From Bacteroidales bacterium (GTDB lineage Bacteria; Bacteroidota; Bacteroidia; Bacteroidales; WCHB1-69), in contig JAISAD010000175.1 in NCBI GenBank assembly GCA_031266895.1, positions 1 through 23,067 of the forward strand: 23,067 bases of DNA, written 5' to 3'. Every line of letters begins with the position of its first letter. The first letter of the stretch is position 1. The position numbers and the translations under genes are program-made. A model generated the notes under the pieces. That model did no database searches and was not told the origin of the DNA. It saw nothing but the letters and a program-made list of their open reading frames with translations. Below, piece by piece: positions 7,399-14,393 of this stretch.

Positions 7399-7929
7399 AT
7401 GAAAAGACACATCTTATTAACCGCTATTCTGACACTGTTTCTGTTACCGGTTTTTGGCCAAAAATATGCTTACATTGATTCGGAATATATCCTGTCCAAC
7501 ATGCCCGACTATACGGAAGCACAGGCAGAATTAGACCGCATTGCTACTGTTTGGCAAAAAGAGATTGAGGCAAAATTTGCCAAAATTGATTCCATGTATA
7601 AAAAATATCAGGTAGAGTCAATCACACTGCCCGATAAAATTAAAAAGAGTCGTGAAGAGGCTATTATTAAAGCCGAAAACGAAGCTAAAGACTTACAAAA
7701 AAGACGTTTTGGAAAGGATGGCGACCTCTTCAAAAAACGCGAAGAGCTGGTGAAACCTATCCAGGATCGCGTCTTTACCGCCATTGACGAATATGCCAAA
7801 GAGCGCGGCTACGCTTTCGTTTTCGATGTAGCCGGTTCCATGACTATCGTGTACGCCGATCCCAAATGGGACATTAACGATCAGGTTATGCAAAAATTGG
7901 GCATATCAGCTCCCACCGGCAACGAATAA
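7399..7929 (+). CDS. OmpH/Skp family periplasmic chaperone (first of three)
   Basis: The product (176 residues) has a signal peptide (1-20, MKRHILLTAILTLFLLPVFG, before QKYAYIDSEYIL). The mature start QKYAYIDSEYILSNMPDY is the classic OmpH opening strand. It is followed by a long charged coiled-coil region (about residues 45-125, rich in Lys/Glu) and a returning C-terminal segment (GYAFVFDVAGSMTIVYADP, about 139-157). Skp/OmpH proteins form trimers whose coiled-coil tentacles hold unfolded outer-membrane proteins. In many Bacteroidota this type sits after bamA, but no bamA is present here. This copy differs from the next two, which are more alike. It has its own -7 box and probably heads an operon of three. 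Confidence 0.9.
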   Translation: MKRHILLTAILTLFLLPVFGQKYAYIDSEYILSNMPDYTEAQAELDRIATVWQKEIEAKFAKIDSMYKKYQVESITLPDKIKKSREEAIIKAENEAKDLQKRRFGKDGDLFKKREELVKPIQDRVFTAIDEYAKERGYAFVFDVAGSMTIVYADPKWDINDQVMQKLGISAPTGNE

Positions 7930-7971
7930 TAACTTAATATAAATACTTAAAAATCAAATCTTTATTTAGAA

Positions 7972-8469
7972 ATGAAAAAATTTTTAATTCTGTCGGCAGC
8001 TATCATAGCCTGCTCTTTCTCATCACTGTATGCGCAAAAATATGGTCATATCAATTCAGGCGAAATTTTGAAAGCAATGCCCGGTATTGATTCTGTTCAA
8101 ATTAAAATGGCCGATTTTCAAAAAGAACTTGAAAACATATACCAGGGCATGGTTAACGAATTTCAGACCAAGAAAGATAAATTTGATAAAGATGCCGGCA
8201 CAATGACCAGCACCGTGCGTCAATTGAGAGAAAAAGAGCTTACCGACCTGCAATCTCGAATTATGGAATTTCAAAGCAGTGCACAGGAAGATATTGAAGA
8301 AAAACAGTTTGAATTGCTGAAACCGTTTCAAGACAAGTTGCAAAAGGCAATTAACGATGTAGCCAAAGAAGGACAGTATAACTACATTTTTGACACCCAA
8401 ATTTTGCTCTATTCCGATGGTGGAGAAGATATTACTACGTTGATAAGGAAAAAATTGGGCATGAAATAA
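7972..8469 (+). CDS. OmpH/Skp family periplasmic chaperone (second of three)
   Basis: The product (165 residues) has a signal peptide (1-21, ending SSLYA before QKYGHINS). The OmpH opening motif KYGHINSGEILKAMPGID is followed by a predicted coiled coil (about residues 45-125) with many Lys, Glu and Gln, and the C-terminal fold-back YNYIFDTQILLYSDGGEDIT. It starts 42 bp after the first ompH and ends 35 bp before the third, with no terminator in between, so cotranscription is likely. Its ends match the third copy closely (GHxNxGdmxKxMPGxD; YIFDT...GEDI...KLGxK), implying a tandem duplication. It is presumably a periplasmic holdase for outer-membrane proteins; division of labour among the three is unknown. 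Confidence 0.9.
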   Translation: MKKFLILSAAIIACSFSSLYAQKYGHINSGEILKAMPGIDSVQIKMADFQKELENIYQGMVNEFQTKKDKFDKDAGTMTSTVRQLREKELTDLQSRIMEFQSSAQEDIEEKQFELLKPFQDKLQKAINDVAKEGQYNYIFDTQILLYSDGGEDITTLIRKKLGMK

Positions 8470-8504
8470 TAAGAGAGATTTTTACAATTCAAGCGAGAAG
8501 AACG

Positions 8505-9005
8505 ATGAAGAAAATAACATGGATTGTGGCACTGTTACTGCTTTTACCAGCAGCAATGTTCGCTCAAAATAAGGCTAAATTCGGGCATGTCAATTATGGC
8601 GACATGATTAAACTGATGCCGGGTGTGGATACCGCTGAAAAGGTTTTGCAAACCTACCAGGCCGAACTCCAGGCAATAGGCGAGGGAATGTATAAAGAGT
8701 TTCAGGAAAAAACGGATGCTTATCAACGGATGCAGAATGTTTCGGCGGCTGTGATGAAAATCAAGGAAGATGAGTTGCGCTCTATGTATGAGCGGTTGCA
8801 ACAATATTCACAATCAATGCAAATAGATTTGCAAAACAAACAGTTAGAGTTATTAAAACCGTTTCAGGATAAATTGCTTGGAGCCATTAAAGAGGTGGCT
8901 AAGGCCGAAAATTTTACCTACATTTTTGATACTTCAACACTTACCTACTACGAAACCGGAGAAGATATAGCCTCCAAGGTTAAACTGAAATTGGGGATAA
9001 AATAA
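8505..9005 (+). CDS. OmpH/Skp family periplasmic chaperone (third of three)
   Basis: The product (166 residues) has a signal peptide (1-20, LLLLLPAAMFA before QNKAKFGHVNYG). It has the OmpH opening KFGHVNYGDMIKLMPGVD, a coiled-coil middle (about residues 45-125) and the C-terminal YIFDTSTLTYYETGEDIASK. It is a close relative of the preceding gene, with the same length and aligned motifs at both ends, but the coiled-coil residues have diverged. This fits an old tandem duplication kept under selection, not a recent one. A hairpin 27 bp after the stop probably ends the operon. Role: periplasmic chaperone for nascent outer-membrane or secreted proteins. Confidence 0.9.
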   Translation: MKKITWIVALLLLLPAAMFAQNKAKFGHVNYGDMIKLMPGVDTAEKVLQTYQAELQAIGEGMYKEFQEKTDAYQRMQNVSAAVMKIKEDELRSMYERLQQYSQSMQIDLQNKQLELLKPFQDKLLGAIKEVAKAENFTYIFDTSTLTYYETGEDIASKVKLKLGIK

Positions 9006-9032
9006 TATAAGGAAAATTATAGATCAGCCGCT

Positions 9033-9068
9033 ACTGTGCAGCAACTAAGCTATAAGTTACTGCACAGT
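9033..9068 (+). terminator. Hairpin after the ompH array, possible terminator
   Basis: ACTGTGCAGCAACT (9033-9046) pairs with AGTTACTGCACAGT (9055-9068): 13 of 14 positions pair, with an 8-nt loop. No long T run follows directly, so it may end transcription inefficiently or protect the 3' end. Confidence 0.5.
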
Positions 9069-9146
9069 GTAGTTGCATTGTTTCACAGCATTACAAAAAA
9101 GAATTGATTGAATAAAATTTGTTTATGGTTGTATTGTGATTTTGTG

Positions 9147-9154
9147 TATTTTTG
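9147..9154 (+). promoter_or_regulatory. -7 promoter element of the T9SS cargo gene
   Basis: TATTTTTG lies 38 bp before the ATG at 9193. The -33 element is not clear: TTTG at 9118-9121 is at 25 bp and TTG at 9129-9131 at 15 bp. Confidence 0.5.
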
Positions 9155-9192
9155 CAAATGCAATTTTAATGATCAATTTAAGAACAATTCTT

Positions 9193-10974
9193 ATGAAGCA
9201 ATTATCTTTTATTTTAATTTTAACGGTTAGCCTGCTTTTGTCGGGCTTTACTCAAACATCCGGCTCGTATGTCATGGATGTAAACAACATTAGTGCTCTA
9301 CTTAAAACTTCCGGCATTCACTTTTTTGATACTGCCGCCCACTATGAAGTGCCGAAAGGATCGGGGAAAAATACCATCTTTACCCATGCTTTATGGATTG
9401 GAGGCTTTGATCCCGATGATCAGCTCCATTTGGCAGCCATGAGGCACGGACAAATAGGAAATGATTATCAAACAGGCCCCGTAGCAGCCGATATGAATGT
9501 GACGGCCGTACACGCTGCCGAATACGACCGCTTTTATGTGGTAAACAGAAGCGACATTGAAGCCTTTTTGCAATCGGGTAGCAGCGCTATTCCCGACTCT
9601 TTTTGGGAGTGGCCGGCACATGGCGACACTACGATAGGTCAGGCTTTTTATTTAGCCCCCTTTAAAGATGCCGATAATGATGGGCTTTACAACCCCCGTA
9701 TGGGCGATTATCCGCTTATTAAGGGCGACAGAACCGCTTTTTACATCTTTAATGATTATCGAGATCATACCGAATCGCACGCCCTCTCCGGAGGTTTGGA
9801 AATGCACGCCATGTTTTACGCTTTTGATACTCCGCAAAATGATATATTTAACAATACGCTGTTTATCAACTATAAAATATACAATCGTTCCAATGTACCG
9901 TTGCAAGATTGCTATGTGGGCTTATTTACTGATATTGATTTAGGTTATCCCAATGATGATTATATCGGTTGCCATGTGCAAAAGGGATTTTACTATGGTT
10001 ACAACGGCATAGACAGTGACTATGTGTATGGGATTAATCCTCCTATACAGACAGTAATTATTCTGGGAGGTGCAAGATTGGAAGCAGACGGCAGGGATAA
10101 TCCCGCTTTTTCCTTAGATTCGATAACTGCTGCGACCGATTATTGCAGCCGGTATTTCAATAGTGGTTATCCCGCCGATCAGTACGGCTATAACGGAATG
10201 AATTTTGGGGACGGCATTATAGATAATGAACGAATGGGCATGACTAAATTTTTCTACTTTAATAATAATAATTCCGTTACAGGTGGTCCCAATATTCCTA
10301 TTGATTATTACAATTTGTTGCAAGGATTGTGGAGAGACAGCACCAAAATGAAGTATGGCGGTAATGCTCATACTGCTAACGGCGGCATTGGCCCCGAATG
10401 TAATTTTATGTTTCCCGGCTTGAGCGACCCCTGTCATTGGGGGACAAACGGCATTGATCCCAATGTATTGAGCTATGGTAACGAGGGCTGGACAGAGAGG
10501 ACGTCAAGCAATGCTCCGGCAGATAGACTTGGCTTGTCTTCAACAGGACCTTTTTCTTTTCCTGCTGGCGCTATGGAAGAGTTTGATTTTGCTCTGACTA
10601 CCGTTTTCCCTTCGGGTGAAGACACTGTTTTTACGTTTCTTGGACCGATAGCCGACAGTGTACGTACTGCTTTCAATCGTGGCATAACTCCTTACGGACA
10701 GGATTTTACCCCGTATGCTATTCCCCATACAGCAACTATGATGCCCATAAAGGTTTATCCCAATCCGGCACAGGATCAAATTACTGTTTTGTTGCCGGCC
10801 ACAATACCCGAAGCGCTTTTTACCCTCTATGATTTGCGGGGGAAAGCACTTATGACACAACCTGTTGCACAGCAAAAAACACTTAATATATCCCACTTGC
10901 CGGCAGGCTTATATTTATATCGCGTAGCCGATAGCAAACATATTTATTCAGGAAAAATAGCAGTAAGTCGGTAA
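9193..10974 (+). CDS. Secreted protein with T9SS type A C-terminal sorting domain
   Basis: The 594-residue protein has a signal peptide (1-20, MKQLSFILILTVSLLLSGFT). I chose the ATG at 9193 because the frame upstream (TTG at 9136) contains the -7 box. The body (about 25-510) has Asp-rich turns such as DADNDGLYNPRMGDYP, DIDLGYPNDDYIGCHVQ and DSDYVYGINPP, a pattern seen in large exported proteins of unknown role in Bacteroidota. The final 75 residues are a classic type A sorting domain: KVYPNPAQDQITVLLP, then LYDLRGKAL, then LPAGLYLYRV, ending GKIAVSR. This part directs export through the T9SS and is normally removed or exchanged for a surface anchor. No catalytic motif is recognised. Function of the body is unknown. 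Confidence 0.88.
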   Translation: MKQLSFILILTVSLLLSGFTQTSGSYVMDVNNISALLKTSGIHFFDTAAHYEVPKGSGKNTIFTHALWIGGFDPDDQLHLAAMRHGQIGNDYQTGPVAADMNVTAVHAAEYDRFYVVNRSDIEAFLQSGSSAIPDSFWEWPAHGDTTIGQAFYLAPFKDADNDGLYNPRMGDYPLIKGDRTAFYIFNDYRDHTESHALSGGLEMHAMFYAFDTPQNDIFNNTLFINYKIYNRSNVPLQDCYVGLFTDIDLGYPNDDYIGCHVQKGFYYGYNGIDSDYVYGINPPIQTVIILGGARLEADGRDNPAFSLDSITAATDYCSRYFNSGYPADQYGYNGMNFGDGIIDNERMGMTKFFYFNNNNSVTGGPNIPIDYYNLLQGLWRDSTKMKYGGNAHTANGGIGPECNFMFPGLSDPCHWGTNGIDPNVLSYGNEGWTERTSSNAPADRLGLSSTGPFSFPAGAMEEFDFALTTVFPSGEDTVFTFLGPIADSVRTAFNRGITPYGQDFTPYAIPHTATMMPIKVYPNPAQDQITVLLPATIPEALFTLYDLRGKALMTQPVAQQKTLNISHLPAGLYLYRVADSKHIYSGKIAVSR

Positions 10975-10988
10975 TGTTTTTATTGCCG
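10969..10988. terminator. Short hairpin between convergent genes, possible bidirectional terminator
   Basis: CGGTAAT (10969-10975) and ATTGCCG (10982-10988) form a 7-bp stem (one G-U) with a T-rich loop. It overlaps the stop codons of both convergent genes, which are 5 bp apart. Short and weak, so only suggestive. Confidence 0.3.
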
Positions 10989-11822
10989 TTCAATCTTCAA
11001 TCGCTGGCCAATTTGCAAATTACTTGAGTGTAATTTGTTTAATTTCATGATTTTATCCACTGTGGTATGATGCTTGCGAGCAAGCGAATACAATGTATCG
11101 CCAGAACGGGTAGTATAGATTATCATTTTAGGTTTGGCCGATTGTTTGGGAGCAACGGTCAATTGAGCTGTTGCAGTGGCTGGTTGAGCAGCAATTTGAG
11201 TGGCAGCAGGCGCATGGGTCGCATAAAGCACTGCAGAATCAACTGTTAATTCGCTGCTGGTTAGGATGGAATCTTCGGGCGAAAGTTGAAAAATGGCATT
11301 GGTCGCGCAATCCACAATACGCTTTGCCCCTACAAAAGTATTTAAATAGCCGGCACGTGTCGATTCGTCAATACGGATGCCATTTTTGGCATTTGAGGCG
11401 TGAAAAAACTTATACGATCCATCCGGATGGGTCTGTATCACCAAACCCACATGTCCCACGCCTTTTCCTCGTCTAAAAAAAACAAGATCCCCTTTTTGGA
11501 TTTTGGAATTAGGCACTTTCTTACCCATCAGGTATTGGTCGCGCGAACTGCGATTGAGTGTAATGCCGAAATGTTTAAAAGCATAATACATCAGTCCTGA
11601 ACAGTCAAAATAGTTAGGACCGGCATTACCATATTTATAGCGACTGTAACGCTTGGTCAGAGCAAAATCAACGATAGAATCAATTTTAGGGCAACCGCAC
11701 GATTCTAGTTGTAAGGTAAGGGTGTCTTCAGGCAATTCAAAATCTTCCTCTTCATCCACTTGAGCATAAATAAAACTTGAAAATAGCGATAAAATCAACA
11801 ACAGTATGTTTTTTAGCTTCAT
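10980..11822 (-). CDS. NlpC/P60 peptidoglycan hydrolase with C-terminal LysM domain
   Basis: The 280-residue exported wall hydrolase would cleave peptide cross-links or stems of peptidoglycan. The ATG at 11822 is chosen: it begins a good signal peptide (MKLKNILLLILSLFSSFIYAQ, 1-20), while the longer frame starts upstream across the -7 box. The NlpC/P60 domain spans about residues 48-165 with the catalytic Cys74 in NYFDCSGLMYYAF, His124 in GVGHVGLVIQ and His141 in FFHASN. These give the Cys-His-His set of the family. An Ala/Thr/Gln-rich linker (about 190-230) leads to one LysM domain (about 233-280, YTTRSGDTLYSLARKH...LQIGQRLKI) that binds glycan. This domain order (hydrolase first, LysM last) is less common than the reverse. 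It has its own promoter. Confidence 0.92.
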   Translation of the reverse strand: MKLKNILLLILSLFSSFIYAQVDEEEDFELPEDTLTLQLESCGCPKIDSIVDFALTKRYSRYKYGNAGPNYFDCSGLMYYAFKHFGITLNRSSRDQYLMGKKVPNSKIQKGDLVFFRRGKGVGHVGLVIQTHPDGSYKFFHASNAKNGIRIDESTRAGYLNTFVGAKRIVDCATNAIFQLSPEDSILTSSELTVDSAVLYATHAPAATQIAAQPATATAQLTVAPKQSAKPKMIIYTTRSGDTLYSLARKHHTTVDKIMKLNKLHSSNLQIGQRLKIERQ

Positions 11823-11838
11823 AATTCTAAAATTTACG

Positions 11839-11846
11839 CAAAGATA
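11839..11846 (-). promoter_or_regulatory. -7 promoter element of the NlpC/P60-LysM gene
   Basis: Minus strand reads TATCTTTG, 16 bp upstream of the ATG at 11822, so the leader is about 10 nt, as for the glycosyltransferase gene. Confidence 0.55.
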
Positions 11847-12041
11847 ACGGAATTTCGTCAAATATTATTGCCTGTTTAATTGTCTTTTCTTGCCTTTTCC
11901 TTTTAAATAAGGAAAAAACTGTCTCAAAAAGCATTTGTAATCCTATGAAATTTAATTAATTATATTTTTGTCTTAAAAATCCTTAAGCAGGAAATTAATT
12001 TGAACGTTTTTTTCTGTACTTTTGCAGTCTAAAATTGACAG
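11847..12041. other. Intergenic region upstream of tRNA-fMet
   Basis: There is no gene in this AT-rich stretch. It holds a second TAnnTTTG match (TATTTTTG at 11963-11970, plus strand) and a weak AT-rich dyad, TTTTCCTT (11895-11902) with AAGGAAAA (11909-11916). Together with the tRNA, its terminator and the next promoter it makes up the 466-bp protein-free gap 11823-12288. Confidence 0.5.
12017..12024 (+). promoter_or_regulatory. -7 promoter element of tRNA-fMet
   Basis: TACTTTTG lies 17 bp before the mature 5' end of the tRNA, matching TAnnTTTG. An upstream TTTG at 11999-12002 is at 14 bp, shorter than usual. Confidence 0.55.
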
Positions 12042-12113
<72 letters not shown>

Positions 12114-12129
12114 CGAGGATAAGTTATTT

Positions 12130-12170
12130 AAAGGAAAAGGCTGCTTATTTTTTAAGCAGCCTTTTCCTTT
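12130..12170 (+). terminator. Strong terminator after tRNA-fMet
   Basis: An 18-bp perfect inverted repeat (12130-12147 with 12153-12170, core AAGGCTGCTTA/TAAGCAGCCTT) with a T5 loop ends in CCTTT. It begins 17 bp after the tRNA. Confidence 0.88.
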
Positions 12171-12212
12171 GTGGAAATATCAGATAAAAATGAGTAGTTG
12201 ATTAATTTTTTG

Positions 12213-12220
12213 TACTTTTG
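12213..12220 (+). promoter_or_regulatory. -7 promoter element of the acyltransferase gene
   Basis: TACTTTTG matches TAnnTTTG and lies 68 bp before the ATG at 12289 and 43 bp after the tRNA terminator. A TTG at 12198-12200 is at 12 bp, so the -33 element is unclear. Confidence 0.5.
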
Positions 12221-12288
12221 TAGCTGTGAATTAAAGATACAGATAGATGTCAAAAACAGTTTTTAAATGATATAGTCAAGAACAAATA

Positions 12289-13164
12289 ATGCCAACCAAA
12301 TTATTGTTTTACTTGCTGCTTTATCCCTTATCGCTCTTGCCAATGCGGGTGCTTTATGGATTGGCATATCTCTTCTATTTAGTGGCCAATTATCTTGTCG
12401 GATACCGTAAAAAAGTAATAATCAATAATTTAACAAAATCTTTTCCCGAAAAAAGCAAGCAGGAATTACGGAGAATACAGCGGCGATACTATCACCACTT
12501 GGCGCAGCTGGCTGCCGAGATGTTAAAAATGCTCACAATGAGCCGCAAAATGCTGTGCAACCGCTACTATTGTCGCAATGCCGAGCTGGTAAATTACTAT
12601 TTTGAGCAGGGGAAAAGCGTTATTTTAATGTCAAGTCACTACAACAATTGGGAATGGATGGTACTGAGTTTGGAAGAGCAATTTCTGCATCATGGAATTG
12701 GAATAGGAAAGGCCAACAGCAACAAGGTGTTTGAGTTGCTAATTAATCGCGCCCGTACGCGTTATGGCACGGAGGTAGTCTTTGCCGATACAGTGCGCGA
12801 TACATTTCAACATTATGAAAGTCAGCATATTCCGGCTGCCTACATGATGTTAGGTGACCAGTCGCCCAACAATATTGACAAGAGTTATAAGACATGGTTT
12901 CTGCACCAGCCTTCAGGGCTGATTTATGGGGCTGAATATTTTGCCAAAAAATATGACTTGCCGGTGTTTTATTATCAGGTAATCAAAGATAAAACAGGAT
13001 ACTATCATATTGATATGGAATTAATTACAGAAAATCCTCAAGGTACTGCCTATGGAGAAATTATTGAAAAATATGTGCAATTGCTAGAAAAAACAATCCG
13101 TCAAAAACCGGAATACTGGCTCTGGAGTCACCGGCGCTGGAAGCGAAAAGTAAGGATTTGCTGA
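12289..13164 (+). CDS. LpxL/HtrB-type lipid A acyltransferase
   Basis: The 291-residue inner-membrane enzyme is of the lysophospholipid acyltransferase (LpxL/HtrB) class, which transfers a secondary acyl chain to lipid A during lipopolysaccharide assembly. An N-terminal hydrophobic segment (about 5-40) is followed by RKKVIINNLTKSFPEKS, the typical 'R.v...nl..sFPe.s' stretch. The catalytic HX4E motif is seen as SHYNNWEW (His117, Glu122). MMLGDQSP (about 187-194) corresponds to the downstream family motif often written as DQ, and KPEYWLWSHRRWK is the conserved C-terminal block. Length fits (about 290-310). Substrate chain and position cannot be told. It is tail to tail with asd, only 2 bp apart. 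Confidence 0.9.
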   Translation: MPTKLLFYLLLYPLSLLPMRVLYGLAYLFYLVANYLVGYRKKVIINNLTKSFPEKSKQELRRIQRRYYHHLAQLAAEMLKMLTMSRKMLCNRYYCRNAELVNYYFEQGKSVILMSSHYNNWEWMVLSLEEQFLHHGIGIGKANSNKVFELLINRARTRYGTEVVFADTVRDTFQHYESQHIPAAYMMLGDQSPNNIDKSYKTWFLHQPSGLIYGAEYFAKKYDLPVFYYQVIKDKTGYYHIDMELITENPQGTAYGEIIEKYVQLLEKTIRQKPEYWLWSHRRWKRKVRIC

Positions 13165-13166
13165 AT

Positions 13167-14168
13167 TTATATTACCCACCCTTTTGCCATAATCCATTGG
13201 GCAATTTGTATTGCATTAGTAGCTGCTCCCTTGCGAAGATTATCGGCTACAATCCAGAGGTTGAGGCTATTGGCTTGTGATTCGTCTCGGCGAATGCGTC
13301 CCACAAAAACTTCATCTTTATCCTTAGCATAAAGCGGCATGGGATATTCATTTTGATCAGGGCTGTCAATAACCACTACGCCCGGCATGGTTTGCAGTAA
13401 CCGACGCACTTCATTGAGGTCAAAATCGTAAACAAACTCTACATTTACCGCTTCGGAATGCCCTCCTGTAACAGGCACGCGCACTACGGTAGCAGTTATT
13501 TGTATATTATTGTCTCGTAGTATTTTCCGAGTTTCATTCACTAATTTTATCTCTTCAGTAGTATAACCGTTGGCTTCAAAAGTGCCTCCATGAGGCAACA
13601 CATTCAAATCAATGGGATGGGGATAGGCCTGTTCGCAAAGCTGTTCATTGCGCCCGCTGCGTTCGGCCATCAGTTGCTCAACAGCTTTCATGCCTGTTCC
13701 GCTGACAGACTGGTAAGTTGAAATCACTAACCGTTTGATTTTATAAACTTTATGCAGTGGTGCTAATGCCATAACCATTTGAATAGTAGAACAATTGGGA
13801 TTGGCAATAATTTTATCGCCGGGAGCAAGCACGTCGCCGTTAATTTCGGGCACAATCAAAGGAATGTGCGACTGCATGCGCCACGCCGAAGAGTTGTCAA
13901 TAACCACAGTGCCCTGTGCAGCAAAGAGCGGCGCATAGCGTAGCGAGGGTTTGCTGCCTGCGGAAAAAATAGCAAAATCAGGAGCTTGTGCAATAGCCTC
14001 TTCCACCGAGATAATGGTATGATTTTTATCGCCAAAAGTGATGGTTTTTCCTACCGATTTAGCCGAAGCACAAGGTAAAAAAATCGCCTGCTGAAAACCG
14101 CGCTCTTCCAAAACTTTCATCATAATGCCACCCACGAGACCGGTAGCGCCAATTAATGCTATTTTCAT
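13167..14168 (-). CDS. asd: Aspartate-semialdehyde dehydrogenase
   Basis: The enzyme reduces L-aspartyl-4-phosphate to aspartate-4-semialdehyde with NADPH, the branch-point step to lysine/diaminopimelate, threonine and methionine. The 333-residue protein has the N-terminal Rossmann motif IALIGATGLVGGIMMKVLEE (residues 3-22). The catalytic Cys126 is in IANPNCSTIQ, and TYQSVSGTGMKAVEQL follows. The catalytic His237 is in VPVTGGHSEAVNV, and the C-terminal LWIVADNLRKGAATNAIQIA closes the fold. Length and motifs match the bacterial family throughout, so the gene looks intact. It is a single-gene unit with a -7 box at 14231-14238 and inverted repeats in its upstream region that may regulate it. Confidence 0.96.
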   Translation of the reverse strand: MKIALIGATGLVGGIMMKVLEERGFQQAIFLPCASAKSVGKTITFGDKNHTIISVEEAIAQAPDFAIFSAGSKPSLRYAPLFAAQGTVVIDNSSAWRMQSHIPLIVPEINGDVLAPGDKIIANPNCSTIQMVMALAPLHKVYKIKRLVISTYQSVSGTGMKAVEQLMAERSGRNEQLCEQAYPHPIDLNVLPHGGTFEANGYTTEEIKLVNETRKILRDNNIQITATVVRVPVTGGHSEAVNVEFVYDFDLNEVRRLLQTMPGVVVIDSPDQNEYPMPLYAKDKDEVFVGRIRRDESQANSLNLWIVADNLRKGAATNAIQIAQWIMAKGWVI

Positions 14169-14201
14169 ACTGTTTATGTTTTTGTAATCCCTGATATAAT
14201 G

Positions 14202-14216
14202 CTATATATTATATAG
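14202..14216. repeat. Palindrome in the asd leader
   Basis: CTATATA (14202-14208), a central T, then TATATAG (14210-14216) form a perfect palindrome. It lies between the asd -7 box and its ATG, so it would be near the start of the transcript. It is AT-rich, so chance is a real alternative. Confidence 0.35.
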
Positions 14217-14230
14217 TCACATTTCGTTTG

Positions 14231-14238
14231 CAAAAATA
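14231..14238 (-). promoter_or_regulatory. -7 promoter element of asd
   Basis: Minus strand reads TATTTTTG, 62 bp before the asd ATG at 14168. No TTG is seen at the -33 spacing; that place is taken by the inverted repeat 14250-14272. Confidence 0.55.
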
Positions 14239-14249
14239 GCAATTTTTTT

Positions 14250-14272
14250 AGATGCATATAAAAAATGCATCT
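14250..14272. repeat. Inverted repeat AGATGCAT-N7-ATGCATCT, candidate operator
   Basis: AGATGCAT (14250-14257) and ATGCATCT (14265-14272) are perfect complements separated by ATAAAAA. The repeat covers the -33 position of the asd promoter and is about 50 bp from the TTG of the divergent promoter. A 23-bp two-half-site arrangement like this fits a dimeric DNA-binding protein; the role is inferred. Confidence 0.4.
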
Positions 14273-14324
14273 TGCTTTTTATGAGAATTTTCGAATGACT
14301 TTTTTGTTTTTAATAACAAGATAA

Positions 14325-14354
14325 TTGCATGTATTAAGTTTTTTTGTACATTTG
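14325..14354 (+). promoter_or_regulatory. Complete -33/-7 promoter of the G11-tract gene
   Basis: TTG (14325-14327), a 19-bp spacer, then TACATTTG (14347-14354): the full Bacteroidota TTG-N19-TAnnTTTG arrangement. The ATG is 39 bp further on. This is the best-formed promoter in the window. Confidence 0.7.
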
Positions 14355-14393
14355 CACCTCAAATCAGTTGTTATTCACTAAAACTTAAAAACT

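Noticed and set aside
9136..9192. TTG start and 19 extra residues for the T9SS type A protein
   Set aside because: The stretch contains the -7 box, and the signal peptide is proper only from the ATG at 9193.
11895..11916. TTTTCCTT / AAGGAAAA dyad as terminator or operator
   Set aside because: It is short, AT-rich and at no fixed distance from a gene end; chance is likely in this spacer.
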